Shown here: one piece after another, positions 1-5,141 of the stretch
Numbering within the stretch: the stretch's first letter is position 1
Layout: every line of letters starts with the position of its first letter
From: a virus
Direction: 5' to 3' (one strand)
Virus record (IMG/VR): IMGVR_UViG_3300046011_001225
Span: 1-28,624 of that record
Length of the DNA: 28,624 nt
Position numbers and translations under genes: made by a program
The notes under the pieces: model-generated
Database searches by the model: none
Told to the model about the DNA's origin: nothing
The model's input: the letters and a program-made list of their open reading frames with translations, nothing else

Positions 1-7
1 CGTTCAG

Positions 8-244
8 ATGCCTTTAAAATGCCCAGAGGTACAAATACCACCGACGCGTCAAGAAATACGCTACAAATACAGAATAAAGCGAGATTCAATAGAAACAATT
101 AGATACGTTACTAAGTGGAAAACAAAAGAGGTTGTAAAGGTGGCAAAAGTTTACAAGCGTAAAACTTTTAATTGGTTCTGGATAGGTTTGGGAATAGGTT
201 TAATTATTCCGATTTTAACTAAATTTGTAATAAATAAATTATGA
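8..244 (+). CDS. Small membrane-anchored protein, lysis region (possible 3' part of a longer ORF)
   Basis: A protein of 78 residues if it starts at ATG 8. The first two thirds are very basic and probably extended or helical (residues 12-52). A hydrophobic segment, WFWIGLGIGLIIPIL at about residues 56-70, looks like one C-terminal transmembrane helix. It overlaps the next gene by ATGA (241-244), so the two are probably translationally coupled. Its place between holin and putative cell-wall enzyme, and its size, fit a spanin- or Rz-like or accessory lysis protein, but I recognise no diagnostic motif. The frame is open to base 2 of the window and joins in frame to the open ORF at the window end (28509-28624), which would give a 119-residue protein if the molecule is circular. 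The start is therefore uncertain. Confidence 0.6.
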   Translation: MPLKCPEVQIPPTRQEIRYKYRIKRDSIETIRYVTKWKTKEVVKVAKVYKRKTFNWFWIGLGIGLIIPILTKFVINKL

Positions 245-453
245 CACCGAAAGAAAAAGCAAAAGAGTTAGTAAGTAAATTTAACTTTGAACATACTGGA
301 CAAACTTATATATTACATCAAACAGTTGATGAAAGTAAAAGATGCGCTTTAATTGCAGTTGATGAATTAATAAAAGAAGAACGCAAAACAGATGATTATT
401 ACGAAATAGGAAGTTATTGGCAAGAAGTTAAACAAGAAATACAAGAATTATGA
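241..453 (+). CDS. Small conserved protein, paralogue of 28285-28506
   Basis: A 70-residue hypothetical protein beginning MTPKEKAKELV. Its C-terminal half, LIAVDELIKEER through EIGSYW, is identical to that of the protein at 28285-28506, and the two genes share an exact 72-bp block (349-420). The N-terminal half differs except for the MTPKEKA start. Short proteins of this kind (MTPKEKA..LV..., CALIAVDE..., YW..VK.EI) are, from memory, common in Bacteroidetes phages and have no assigned function. It overlaps both neighbours by four bases (ATGA at 241 and at 450), so it belongs to the lysis-region operon. No membrane segment or catalytic motif is visible. Confidence 0.8.
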   Translation: MTPKEKAKELVSKFNFEHTGQTYILHQTVDESKRCALIAVDELIKEERKTDDYYEIGSYWQEVKQEIQEL

Positions 454-1019
454 AACCAACAATTGACCAAATTATTAAAGGAATGGAAAAAATTGGAGCG
501 GTTGTATTTAAAGAACCGTTTAGTATTAACCTTTTCGGAGTGCGAACAAACGAAAATACAGCGGACACTTTCAATGATTGGGGAGGGGCTTTCTATTGGG
601 ACGACAAAGGAAAACGTCACGAACTAATTATTCCAATTACAACCGATGCTGGAGTTTATTACAGGTTGAAACCTATAAACAAATTAGGAACGGCGATTCT
701 GGTACACGATAAACAATATCGCGGTTGTTACCATTTACTCGATAACGGACATATGAAACAAAAAGCGTTCCGACAAATTAAACCAATGGACTATTGGCGC
801 GATAACGACAAAGATGCTGAATTGGATATGCAAGGTAAAATTTACAGCGAAATAGCTTTTACTAATTTTCACTATATGGGCAAAGGTAACATAGTTGGTA
901 ATTGGAGCGCAGGTTGTCAAGGCGCTTCGGTTGCAAATATGAATAAATTATATTCGTTTGTTGAGGTGCAAAAATCGAGGGTTTACAGTTACACTTTACT
1001 TCACGAAACGACACTATAA
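450..1019 (+). CDS. Putative lysis-associated cell-wall enzyme with a YkuD-like H...SAGC motif
   Basis: A 189-residue soluble protein without a signal peptide. It resembles a conserved protein of Bacteroidetes phages with the pattern NLFGVRTNENTADTFND, GTAILV, QYRGCY and MDYWRDN. Near the C-terminus His141 is followed by S153-A-G-C156-Q, spaced like the His...(S/T)xGC active site of L,D-transpeptidase (YkuD) folds, which act on peptidoglycan peptides. That and the location next to small membrane genes, with the holin just beyond the window junction, suggest an endolysin or other cell-wall-modifying role. This is inference: the flanking sequence is not a textbook YkuD domain. It starts inside the stop of the upstream gene (ATGA), is the last gene of its operon, and is followed directly by a terminator at 1046. 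Alternative: a virion-associated wall enzyme. Confidence 0.6.
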   Translation: MKPTIDQIIKGMEKIGAVVFKEPFSINLFGVRTNENTADTFNDWGGAFYWDDKGKRHELIIPITTDAGVYYRLKPINKLGTAILVHDKQYRGCYHLLDNGHMKQKAFRQIKPMDYWRDNDKDAELDMQGKIYSEIAFTNFHYMGKGNIVGNWSAGCQGASVANMNKLYSFVEVQKSRVYSYTLLHETTL

Positions 1020-1045
1020 ATTCGGAGTTGAACGCCTGAATTTTG

Positions 1046-1071
1046 ACCGATTAGAAATAGTCGGTTTTTTT
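1046..1071 (+). terminator. Rho-independent terminator with GAAA tetraloop, after the lysis genes
   Basis: Stem CCGATTA (1047-1053) pairs with TAGTCGG (1058-1064) with one G-U pair, around a GAAA (GNRA) tetraloop at 1054-1057. It is extended by A1046-T1065 and followed by seven Ts (1065-1071). It lies 27 bases after the stop codon at 1019 and should end the lysis transcript. Confidence 0.8.
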
Positions 1072-1072
1072 G

Positions 1073-1226
1073 TATCTTTGCTATAACAGTACCTGTTACG
1101 GTTCTCGTTGGAACACCGCACCCGAATAGGTCATTTTACGTAAAGGAAAGCGGAAACGTATAACTTATGACGAACCCCCTTGTAAGACTATTGACGAATA
1201 GAAACTGCAAGGGTTTTTTTATGCCC
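1073..1226 (+). ncRNA. Candidate structured non-coding RNA ending in its own terminator
   Basis: No gene covers 1020-1314. After the lysis terminator the sequence holds a chain of hairpins: AACAG-TAC-CTGTT (1085-1097); GTTC...GAAC (1101-1114); a two-part stem with GTCAT and TACGT (1130-1140) pairing with ACGTA and ATGAC (1156-1172); and a last hairpin, CCCTTG (1177-1182) with CAAGGG (1208-1213), that encloses CTATT-GACG-AATAG (1188-1201) and is followed by seven Ts. CCGC (1116-1119) can pair with GCGG (1150-1153) in a loop, a possible pseudoknot. A -7-like box TATCTTTG (1073-1080) sits just upstream but has no TTG at the usual distance. No convincing ORF is present. It could be an independent small RNA, read-through 3' RNA or a processed leader. 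Confidence 0.4.
1177..1220 (+). terminator. Second terminator, end of the structured RNA element
   Basis: CCCTTG/CAAGGG stem (1177-1182 with 1208-1213) with a 25-base loop that itself contains a perfect 5-bp hairpin, followed by seven Ts (1214-1220) and ATGC. The same tail TTTTTTTATGC follows the terminators at 4321 and 27939. Confidence 0.65.
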
Positions 1227-1261
1227 TAAAATTTATTTTCAATTATTTTTTAAAAAAAGTA

Positions 1262-1291
1262 TTGTTAATTAATTATTTGTACTTATATTTG
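1262..1291 (+). promoter_or_regulatory. Bacteroidetes-type promoter for the early operon
   Basis: TTG (1262-1264), 19 bases, then TATATTTG (1284-1291) match the Bacteroidetes primary-sigma consensus TTG-N19/20-TAnnTTTG. Transcription would begin shortly after 1295, before the ATG at 1315. The region closely resembles the one at 28021-28079, sharing TACTTATATTTGT and GACACT plus a terminator with the same tail upstream. Confidence 0.75.
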
Positions 1292-1314
1292 TTGACACTT
1301 TAAAACTAAACACA

Positions 1315-1395
1315 ATGGAAGGAAAAATCGTTTACTTATTAATTCTTTATTCAATAGTAGCAACTATTAAAATTTTAACACTTAAAACAAAATGA
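1315..1395 (+). CDS. 26-residue hydrophobic peptide, first ORF of the early operon
   Basis: A very short ORF, MEGKIVYLLILYSIVATIK... followed by a basic end, which would form a single membrane helix over residues 5-22. It is the first ATG after the early promoter, has an A-rich leader (AACACA before ATG), and its stop overlaps the start of the next ORF as ATGA (1392-1395). Those three facts support translation. It may be a small membrane peptide acting on the host or only a leader peptide that couples translation of the next gene. No family was recognised. Confidence 0.5.
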   Translation: MEGKIVYLLILYSIVATIKILTLKTK

Positions 1396-1520
1396 AAAAC
1401 ACTAGAAACGCAGGTCGTAAAAAAGTAACCGACGGAACGAAGCTAATTGTTACAGTTCCTAAGTTCAACAAAGCAAAAATAATCGAGTTAATTAAACCTT
1501 TAATAGTTTACGACAAATGA
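1392..1520 (+). CDS. 42-residue ribbon-helix-helix-like regulator candidate
   Basis: The protein begins MKNTRNAGRKK, has a short strand-like segment KLIVTVPK (about residues 17-24), and ends in a predicted helix (KAKIIELIKPL). This order (basic GRxK start, a beta segment ending in VPK, then a helix) resembles short ribbon-helix-helix or Arc-like proteins of Bacteroidetes phages and plasmids that bind DNA as dimers. It is shorter than usual for the fold, so function is inferred. ATGA overlaps at both ends (1392-1395 and 1517-1520) couple it to its neighbours. A place at the head of the early operon would suit an autoregulator of the 1262 promoter. Confidence 0.55.
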   Translation: MKNTRNAGRKKVTDGTKLIVTVPKFNKAKIIELIKPLIVYDK

Positions 1521-1885
1521 AAGCAAATGAATTAAGAATTGGTAATTTGTTAAATTACCAAACAGCCGAGGGAGATATTTTAACGGCTACAATTGATTGG
1601 CAAGATTTAAAATGGTTAAGCGAAGATGAAAAAGGATTTAATTTAGTTCACAATCCAATTCTATTAACTGAAGATTGGTTGTTAAAATTTGGTTTTAAAT
1701 ATTCTTTAACATTAGACGATTTTATGTTTAAAGATAAAAATGATATTTTTGAAATGCAACCATATAAAAAAGGGTTTTTAAATTCAGTTACTTGGTGCGA
1801 TAATGAAATATTACAAGAGCTTAAATACGTTCACCAACTTCAAAACCTTTATTTTGCACTAACAGGAGAGGAGTTGAGCTTATGA
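1517..1885 (+). CDS. Conserved Bacteroidetes phage protein (ELRIGN ... VHQLQNLYFALTGEEL family)
   Basis: 122 residues. The start MKANELRIGN, the middle LTEDWLLKFGF and the end YVHQLQNLYFALTGEEL make up a pattern I recognise from many Bacteroidetes phages and integrated elements, where it lies in early or replication-linked clusters. Its biochemical role is unknown to me. There is no signal peptide or membrane segment, and the protein is acidic and soluble. The upstream stop overlaps its ATG, and its last four bases overlap the next start (1882), so it sits inside the early operon. Confidence 0.8.
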   Translation: MKANELRIGNLLNYQTAEGDILTATIDWQDLKWLSEDEKGFNLVHNPILLTEDWLLKFGFKYSLTLDDFMFKDKNDIFEMQPYKKGFLNSVTWCDNEILQELKYVHQLQNLYFALTGEELSL

Positions 1886-2118
1886 CAAATGAACAGAAAT
1901 TAATCGCAGTTGTGGCAATTTTACCGGTAATGGCTGATTTGTTGGAAGATGTAAAGATTTTCAGAATGGTAAAAATACACGGTAACAAATTTATTAACGA
2001 AGTTAGAAAGGTCGATAACACGATAATTAAAGACGCAGAACTCGAAGCGCAAAGTCAACAAGTAAACATACAACGTGCGTTTATTCAGTGGCTTAAAACG
2101 GAATTTGTAGCGCAATAA
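1882..2118 (+). CDS. Small helical hypothetical protein
   Basis: 78 residues, predicted mostly helical, with an N-terminal moderately hydrophobic stretch (KLIAVVAILPVMADLL, about residues 6-21) and a C-terminal charged helix (QRAFIQWLKTEF). The hydrophobic stretch contains a proline and an acidic end, so it may be a buried amphipathic helix rather than a membrane segment. It overlaps the upstream gene by ATGA. No family was recognised. Confidence 0.7.
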   Translation: MTNEQKLIAVVAILPVMADLLEDVKIFRMVKIHGNKFINEVRKVDNTIIKDAELEAQSQQVNIQRAFIQWLKTEFVAQ

Positions 2119-2143
2119 TTAGTAATCAATAAAACAAAATAAA

Positions 2144-2347
2144 ATGAGTTCAATAAGTTTTGAATGCGATGTTACGCAATTTAACGTAATTCCACCAAAA
2201 GAAAATAATGAAAATATCTTTGTTTTAAATCCAAAATGTTTAATAATCAACTTAATGGATAATCAAAAGATAATGTTTCAATCCGAAATCGAAAAACAAG
2301 ACGCTATCAAATTAGCGCAATTAATTTTATTAAGGTATAATCAATAA
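2144..2347 (+). CDS. Hypothetical protein, 67 residues
   Basis: A small acidic protein starting MSSISFECDVTQF, with alternating hydrophobic residues suggesting beta strands in the first two thirds and a helix (KQDAIKLAQLILLRY) at the end. The A-rich leader AAAACAAAATAAA before ATG 2144 is typical of Bacteroidetes starts. It lies 10 bases upstream of the SSB-like gene and is probably co-transcribed with it. No function can be assigned. Confidence 0.7.
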   Translation: MSSISFECDVTQFNVIPPKENNENIFVLNPKCLIINLMDNQKIMFQSEIEKQDAIKLAQLILLRYNQ

Positions 2348-2357
2348 AAACAAATAT

Positions 2358-2723
2358 ATGTTTAAATTAACAGGAACGCTCAAAGTAGCGAACGAAACAC
2401 AAGTAATCAACGAAAAATTCTCAAAGAGGGAATTTGTAATTGAAACAAAAGACCAATATCCGCAGTTAGTAATGTTTCAACTAACGCAGGACAAATGTGA
2501 GTTATTAAACGCTTTTAAAGTAGGTAATGAAATCGAAGTTAGTTTTAATCTTCGTGGTCGAGAATGGACGTCCCCAGCAGGCGAAGTTAAATATTTCAAT
2601 ACGTTAGAAGCGTGGAGACTTGAAAGATTAGACGGTAACGGTGAAAGTATTCAGGACAAAGCACGTGTTGACCAAATGAAAGCGCACGCACCAAATGAAG
2701 AAGAAGATGATTTGCCATTTTAA
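2358..2723 (+). CDS. SSB-like protein, DUF3127 family
   Basis: 121 residues. The N-terminal 95 or so residues fit the DUF3127 OB-fold-like domain of Bacteroidetes: GTLKVANETQVI, then FSKREFVIET, then a segment around NEIEVSFNLRGREW. The C-terminus ends in EEEDDLPF, the acidic, phenylalanine-tipped tail typical of single-stranded DNA-binding proteins, where it docks partner proteins. The position two genes before the ERF annealing protein supports a role in coating ssDNA during recombination and replication. The last codons overlap the next ORF. Confidence in the family is high. DNA binding itself is inferred from the family and the SSB-like tail. Confidence 0.85.
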   Translation: MFKLTGTLKVANETQVINEKFSKREFVIETKDQYPQLVMFQLTQDKCELLNAFKVGNEIEVSFNLRGREWTSPAGEVKYFNTLEAWRLERLDGNGESIQDKARVDQMKAHAPNEEEDDLPF

Positions 2724-2910
2724 AATAGGACAAAAAATAAAAGCAGTTGACCCGTGTACGATGTACGATAGCGGTGAAGATGCTTTGATAGTTGGTAAAA
2801 TTTATAAAATAGTTGATGTTACTTTGCACACAATTAAGGTCAAAACTGAAATTGATGAAAGTCACACGTTCGACAAAATAGATTTTAATGAATTCTTTGA
2901 AACCGTTTAA
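2707..2910 (+). CDS. Small SH3-like hypothetical protein
   Basis: 67 residues from ATG 2707 (71 if the upstream ATG 2695 is used). I prefer 2707 because the conserved-looking part begins at FKIGQKIKAVDP and because it halves the overlap with the SSB-like gene. The pattern (FKIGQKIKAVD, VGKIYKIVDV, IKVKTEID) predicts a small barrel of beta strands as found in short SH3- or KOW-like phage proteins. It lies between the ssDNA-binding and ERF genes, so a link to recombination is possible but not shown. Confidence 0.65.
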   Translation: MICHFKIGQKIKAVDPCTMYDSGEDALIVGKIYKIVDVTLHTIKVKTEIDESHTFDKIDFNEFFETV

Positions 2911-2920
2911 ATAGTAATAC

Positions 2921-2971
2921 AACCGTTCATCACATAACTAAGTTTTGGACGGTTCTTTAAACTTAAATTTG
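2921..2971 (+). promoter_or_regulatory. Weak hairpin followed by possible internal promoter before the ERF gene
   Basis: AACCGT (2921-2926) can pair with ACGGTT (2949-2954) across a 22-base loop, followed by a short T-rich stretch, so this may be a weak terminator. TTTG (2944-2947), 16 bases, TAAATTTG (2964-2971) resembles the Bacteroidetes promoter but with a short spacer. If used, the transcript would begin only a few bases before ATG 2986. Confidence 0.35.
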
Positions 2972-2985
2972 TAAAAAATACAATT

Positions 2986-3501
2986 ATGGAAACAAAAAAC
3001 ATTTATCAAAAGCTTTACGAAGCAAAACAAGAAATTGGGAAAGTAGCGAAGAACGCTAAGAACCCGCATTTTAAAAACACTTATGCCGATTTAAACGCAT
3101 TAATCGATGCGGTTGAACCAATACTACTCGAAAAGGGTTTATTACTGTTACAACCAATTAAAGACGGTAAGGTATTCACGGTAATAACAAACGTTGAAGA
3201 TGCAACATTTGTAGAAAGTGGAATTGATTTACCTAACGGAATAAGCCCGCAACAAATGGGTTCGGCTATTACTTACTATCGAAGATATACTTTAAGTAGT
3301 TTAATGACCTTGCAAGCTATTGACGATGACGGGCAACACGCTTCGCAACCTATCAAAGTACAAAAGATTGAATGCGATGCACCAACGTTTGAAACTATTA
3401 AACAAGCGATTATTGACGGTAAACGTACAATCGAACAAGCGAAAGAGAAATTCATATTTACAGGAACACAATCAATTGACCTTTTAAACCTTAAGAAATG
3501 A
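2986..3501 (+). CDS. erf: ERF-family single-strand annealing protein
   Basis: 171 residues. Characteristic ERF features are visible: N-terminal YQKLYEAKQEIGKVAKNAKNPHFKNTYADLNALIDAVEP region (residues 7-45), the core IDLPNGISPQQMGSAITYYRRYTLSSLMTL (about 85-115), and the acidic DDDGQHA just after it. ERF proteins anneal complementary single strands and circularise or recombine phage genomes, usually with a phage SSB. The SSB-like gene at 2358 is the natural partner. Length is at the short end of the family. The start ATG has an A-rich leader. The stop overlaps the next small ORF (ATGA at 3498). Confidence 0.9.
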   Translation: METKNIYQKLYEAKQEIGKVAKNAKNPHFKNTYADLNALIDAVEPILLEKGLLLLQPIKDGKVFTVITNVEDATFVESGIDLPNGISPQQMGSAITYYRRYTLSSLMTLQAIDDDGQHASQPIKVQKIECDAPTFETIKQAIIDGKRTIEQAKEKFIFTGTQSIDLLNLKK

Positions 3502-3593
3502 ATTTAGCAGACATCGAAAGTTACTGGAATAATCGAGGACACTTTAACATTGAATTATATTTGAATTATTTACGAGCAAAAAACAAATTATGA
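3498..3593 (+). CDS. 31-residue micro-ORF between ERF gene and next gene
   Basis: A short ORF MNLADIESYWNNRGHF... ending in a basic helix (YLRAKNKL). It is linked by ATGA overlaps on both sides (3498-3501 and 3590-3593), which is the best evidence that it is translated: with it, the genes from 2986 to 3811 form an unbroken coupled chain. Nothing in the sequence suggests a function. It may serve mainly to carry ribosomes to the next start. Confidence 0.5.
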   Translation: MNLADIESYWNNRGHFNIELYLNYLRAKNKL

Positions 3594-3811
3594 CACGAGC
3601 TGAAGCATTAAAAAAAACACGTGAAAGGTTCACGAATTTACTAGACGGAAAAGTTTTACCTTACGTTGGAATTACAGAAATTATCCTATATTACGAAACG
3701 TTGGTTGCTAAAAATGTAGCGCCAACAGTTAGCCGAAGTTCTGGAATATTAGATAACTTTCGAGAAGCACAATTTAAAGAATACGAACAAGAAAACGAAT
3801 ACGGATTTTAA
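3590..3811 (+). CDS. Hypothetical protein, 73 residues
   Basis: A small charged protein beginning MTRAEALKKTRERF, predicted helical at both ends, with a central more hydrophobic part (VGITEIILYYETL). It starts in the ATGA overlap with the 31-residue micro-ORF and ends 19 bases before the next gene. It lies in the ERF recombination cluster. I recognise no family. It lacks cysteine motifs and membrane segments. Confidence 0.7.
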   Translation: MTRAEALKKTRERFTNLLDGKVLPYVGITEIILYYETLVAKNVAPTVSRSSGILDNFREAQFKEYEQENEYGF

Positions 3812-3830
3812 CCCCTAAAAACAAATAAAT

Positions 3831-4301
3831 ATGGAACACTTAGAGCAGGTCGATATTGACCAACAAGCAAAACAACACGATTACGAAACAGCGCAACCGA
3901 ACGTAATCGAAAAAACAACGCAAGGAATTAACGCAATAATTGAAGCCGTTGAAAATGGAGTAGTAAACCCCTTAGACGCGTTTGCAAGTTTTAATAAGTT
4001 GGAAAAACTATTCAAAGAGGCAAAAGTAAAGATTGACGAACTTGCCCGGGACGAAGCTGAAAAATACACCGCTAAAACTTTTACTTTCGGTAACGTGGAA
4101 TTTACACGCAAGGACGGAGCGAAGAAACTAAATTATTCAGAGGATTTGGTTTACAGTAACCTACAAACACAATTAAAAGCACGTGAGGAACTTTTAAAGG
4201 TTGCCCAGAAACAAACAATGCTATTCGATAACGAGGGTGTTGAAGTTCCGAAAGTGTCAATTAGTTATAATAAAGACTCGTTAATGGTGAAATTCAAGTA
4301 A
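3831..4301 (+). CDS. Helical recombination-cluster protein of unknown function
   Basis: 156 residues, charged, mostly helical. A long predicted coiled-coil (about residues 25-80, with LEKLFKEAKVKIDELARDEAEKY) precedes a short beta region (TAKTFTFGNVEFTRKDGAKKLNYS) and a second helix (about 112-135). Proteins of this architecture accompany ERF and SSB genes in many phages, and the coiled-coil part is loosely like Gp157-type nuclease-inhibitor proteins, but I see no diagnostic motif. It is the last gene of the early operon and is followed by a terminator 19 bases after its stop. An A-rich leader (AAAAACAAATAAAT) precedes the ATG. Confidence 0.7.
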   Translation: MEHLEQVDIDQQAKQHDYETAQPNVIEKTTQGINAIIEAVENGVVNPLDAFASFNKLEKLFKEAKVKIDELARDEAEKYTAKTFTFGNVEFTRKDGAKKLNYSEDLVYSNLQTQLKAREELLKVAQKQTMLFDNEGVEVPKVSISYNKDSLMVKFK

Positions 4302-4320
4302 CACGATCTAAATTAATTGA

Positions 4321-4349
4321 CCCCTGCATTTAATTGTAGGGGTTTTTTT
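4321..4349 (+). terminator. Terminator of the early operon
   Basis: Perfect-length 8-bp stem CCCCTGCA (4321-4328) with TGTAGGGG (4335-4342), one G-U pair, loop TTTAAT, then seven Ts (4343-4349) and ATGC. It separates the early operon from the origin-like region. It shares its exact 11-base tail with terminators at 1177 and 27939. Confidence 0.9.
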
Positions 4350-4380
4350 ATGCGTTATTTTCGCAATATTCAACTAAAAA

Positions 4381-4696
4381 AGTAAAAGTGTAAAAGTTTA
4401 GAAAAGTTTTTGAGAGCAAACTTTTACTATATTTAGTATTGATGTTCAATAAGTTACGGCAAAAAGTAAAAGTTTTGAGTGAAAACCCAACTCCTTATAA
4501 TATAGGGAATGACTCAGCAAAATATTTTTTTAAAATTCGATGCAAACTTTTACTTTTTGTAGTTAAGTAATTGATTAACAATATTTTAGATAGTAAAAGT
4601 TTGTAAAATGAAGTTTTCCTATTGGTTTGTAAGTTGTTAAATATCAAATAGTTAAGTAGTAAAACTTTTTTATTAAAACTTTTCTAAACTTTTACT
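4381..4696 (+). repeat. AT-rich iteron region, probable replication origin
   Basis: In this non-coding stretch a motif AGTAAAAGTT or its reverse complement recurs: direct copies at 4381 (AGTAAAAGTG), 4390 (GTAAAAGTTT), 4465 and 4592, inverted copies at 4419, 4545 and 4687, and a partial one near 4658. A 20-base inverted repeat, TAAAAGTTTAGAAAAGTTTT (4391-4410) with its complement at 4675-4694, brackets the block. The DNA between is very AT-rich. Iterons beside an AT-rich unwinding zone, between ERF and helicase genes, fit a phage replication origin. The iteron-binding initiator is unknown; the products of 4833 and 5126 are candidates. No ORF over about 30 codons with coding character is present. 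Confidence 0.6.
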
Positions 4697-4718
4697 GTAT
4701 TTATATTAGAATAATATT

Positions 4719-4726
4719 TATATTTG
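4719..4726 (+). promoter_or_regulatory. Putative -7 box of the replication-operon promoter
   Basis: TATATTTG matches the Bacteroidetes -7 element TAnnTTTG exactly and is followed by GTACCC, where the leader RNA begins. There is no clear TTG about 19-20 bases upstream (GTATTT instead). The promoter at 28045 also lacks a TTG there. It lies at the edge of the iteron block, so an iteron-bound protein could repress or activate it. Confidence 0.5.
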
Positions 4727-4728
4727 TA

Positions 4729-4826
4729 CCCGTTCGGGCATGAACATTCAAGAAATTATTTAGAAACCCTTTGAATGAGTAGCGATGCCCCGCAAAAGTT
4801 CAAAGGGTTTTATTATTTAAGGGCAT
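4729..4826 (+). promoter_or_regulatory. Leader RNA with attenuator-like hairpin and complementary loops
   Basis: Hairpin GTTC (4732-4735) with GAAC (4742-4745) displays the loop GGGCAT (4736-4741). A 12-bp perfect stem AAACCCTTTGAA (4764-4775) with TTCAAAGGGTTT (4799-4810) displays a 23-base loop containing ATGCCC (4785-4790), exactly complementary to GGGCAT. The stem is followed by TTTTATTATTT, as in an attenuator. A second GGGCAT (4821-4826) lies seven bases before the start codon of the next gene (4833). CCC (4729-4731) can also pair with GGG (4736-4738). These competing pairings suggest a loop-loop (pseudoknot) switch controlling transcription or translation of the replication genes. Confidence 0.5.
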
Positions 4827-4832
4827 TTAATT

Positions 4833-5141
4833 ATGATTAAAATTACATTAAAAACAATTGAAGTAAATAAAGAAGAGTTTATTGAAGAAATTGTAAAATT
4901 AGCATTTGATTTACAAAACTATACACCTATAAAATTTATAGATAGGAAAGTTTTTAATCAACATTTTAAAACGAAACTTTCAGAATTAGAGTTTTCTAAA
5001 TTAATTAATGATTTAAACGAAGATGGTTTGTTTTGTAGTAATATTCATTATTCTAAAGATTACAAAACTGAAATAATTACTAAAGAAGTTTGCTTATATG
5101 TTTATTCAATCCTAAATTCAAATTTATGTCACAACAAATAG
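4833..5141 (+). CDS. Hypothetical protein at the head of the replication operon
   Basis: 102 residues, basic and helix-rich, starting MIKITLKTIEVNKEEF. The middle (FIDRKVFNQHFKTKLSELEFSKLINDLNEDGLF) reads like a helix-turn-helix or winged-helix unit, followed by a possible wing (SNIHYSKDYKTEIITKEVCLYVYSI). That and the position immediately after the iterons and leader RNA would suit an origin-binding or autoregulatory protein, but no family is recognised. Its start is seven bases after the GGGCAT element. Its end overlaps the helicase gene by 16 bases. Confidence 0.65.
   Translation: MIKITLKTIEVNKEEFIEEIVKLAFDLQNYTPIKFIDRKVFNQHFKTKLSELEFSKLINDLNEDGLFCSNIHYSKDYKTEIITKEVCLYVYSILNSNLCHNK

Noticed and set aside
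4381-4696. CRISPR array
   Set aside because: Repeats are about 10 bases, occur in both orientations and at irregular spacing, unlike CRISPR repeats and spacers.
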